A stretch of DNA of 64,000 nt from Gambelia wislizenii. Its lineage: Eukaryota; Chordata; Lepidosauria; Squamata; Crotaphytidae. The stretch lies in the NCBI GenBank assembly GCA_030847615.1, contig JAUMIR010000011.1, positions 36,873,001-36,937,000 of the forward strand. Direction: 5' to 3'. Below the pieces are notes generated by a model. That model saw only the letters and a list, made by a program, of their open reading frames with translations. It did no database searches and was not told where the DNA came from. A program made the position numbers and the translations under genes. Positions 63,245 to 64,000 of the stretch are shown piece after piece. Within the stretch, counting starts at the first letter, position 1; the number at the start of each line of letters is the position of its first letter.

Positions 63245-64000
63245 CATCTTGGAAAATGGTGGCCAACCCAGAATGCTCAGATTTCTCTAAGATCATTGCG
63301 TAGACACCCAGTCCAATGACTCACACAAATGTCAAATATTCTCTGTACAACCACTTTTTTTTTTAAAGGGGTCATCTGTGGATCCAGGACTAATTACTTT
63401 TCCATTTGCTCTGGACTGAAATATTATGGGTTAGAGCCAAGACACGAAGGATCAGAAGCAGCTCCACCATGTCTGTTTACAGAAAGTAATGCCAGAACCA
63501 GCTCCCACAGTGATTTTTGTTGGTATCTGAAAAAGGGCATTCGAGTCAAGGGATCTCATCCAACTGGAGGAGAGAGAAAACGTCCCTCCTGCATAATGGG
63601 GAAATGCTTTCTGCCATTTTCTGAGTTTGAGTTTGTAGAAAAAGTCTTCCAAGAAGACGGAAAAGAAAGACCGAAAAGAGTGGGAAATTGTGTTTCATGA
63701 GAAATCAACTGAAGGCCATCCCTGGGTCAGAAGACAGAGGGGCTGGAAAAAAGAAAAGAAAGAATGGCCTTCATTGAGGAAACAGAGAGAGACAGAAAAA
63801 TGGGGTAATTAATGGTGCAGATAAGAGAAAAATATGGTATTTAAAACTGAATGCAGTTGAGTCCTGGTGTGTGTGTGTCAGAGAAAGAACCTGATTTCAG
63901 TCCTTTTTGACTTTCCCCTTAAACAGGTTCTTTTGACTTTTCCCTGAAACAGATTGTGCAAGTTTTTGAACTGTTTCAAAAACCTGCCACACCTATCTGA
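63245..64000. other. Unrecognised DNA to window end
   Basis: Purine-rich stretches near 63740-63840 and a (GT)n run at 63871-63880. No exon or repeat recognised. Confidence 0.4.

Overview
The window is vertebrate nuclear DNA, most likely from a squamate reptile. About 94% is intronic or flanking sequence packed with squamate-type repeats: Sauria-type tRNA SINEs with RTE/Bov-B tails, 5S-rRNA-derived SINEs, CR1 and Bov-B LINE remnants, hAT-like and TA-flanked DNA transposons, foldback elements and a solo LTR. An iguanian lizard fits the SINE mix, but the species is an inference. There are no operons, CRISPR arrays or bacterial features.

The only protein-coding gene I can support is DOCK11 (zizimin 2), on the minus strand. 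I found 36 consecutive coding exons, numbered W1 to W36 here in transcription order, from 52597 down to 1289. All have splice sites and all join in one frame (3,887 nt, 1,295 codons plus 2 nt). They encode the protein from just after its N-terminus through the PH domain (W5-W7) and the DHR-1/C2 domain (W16-W20) into the helical region ahead of DHR-2. The first coding exon (expected upstream, beyond 64000 or unrecognised in 52.6-64 kb) and the exons for the catalytic DHR-2 domain (beyond position 1) are not in the window. One intron (W20 to W21) has a GC donor.

Layout: 1-1288, 3' side intron with repeats; 1289-52597, DOCK11 exons separated by repeat-rich introns; 52598-64000, probably intron 1 or 5' flank, holding a four-unit SINE array broken by a hAT element that itself holds a SINE, two inverted copies of a DNA-transposon family, and a Bov-B LINE interrupted by a SINE.

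I did not find a new molecular system. The most notable signals are genomic: nested insertions with exact target-site duplications, foldback elements with 12-bp duplications and a degenerate hammerhead-like core, multimeric SINE arrays, a local tandem duplication containing a rearranged LINE, and the GC-AG intron.
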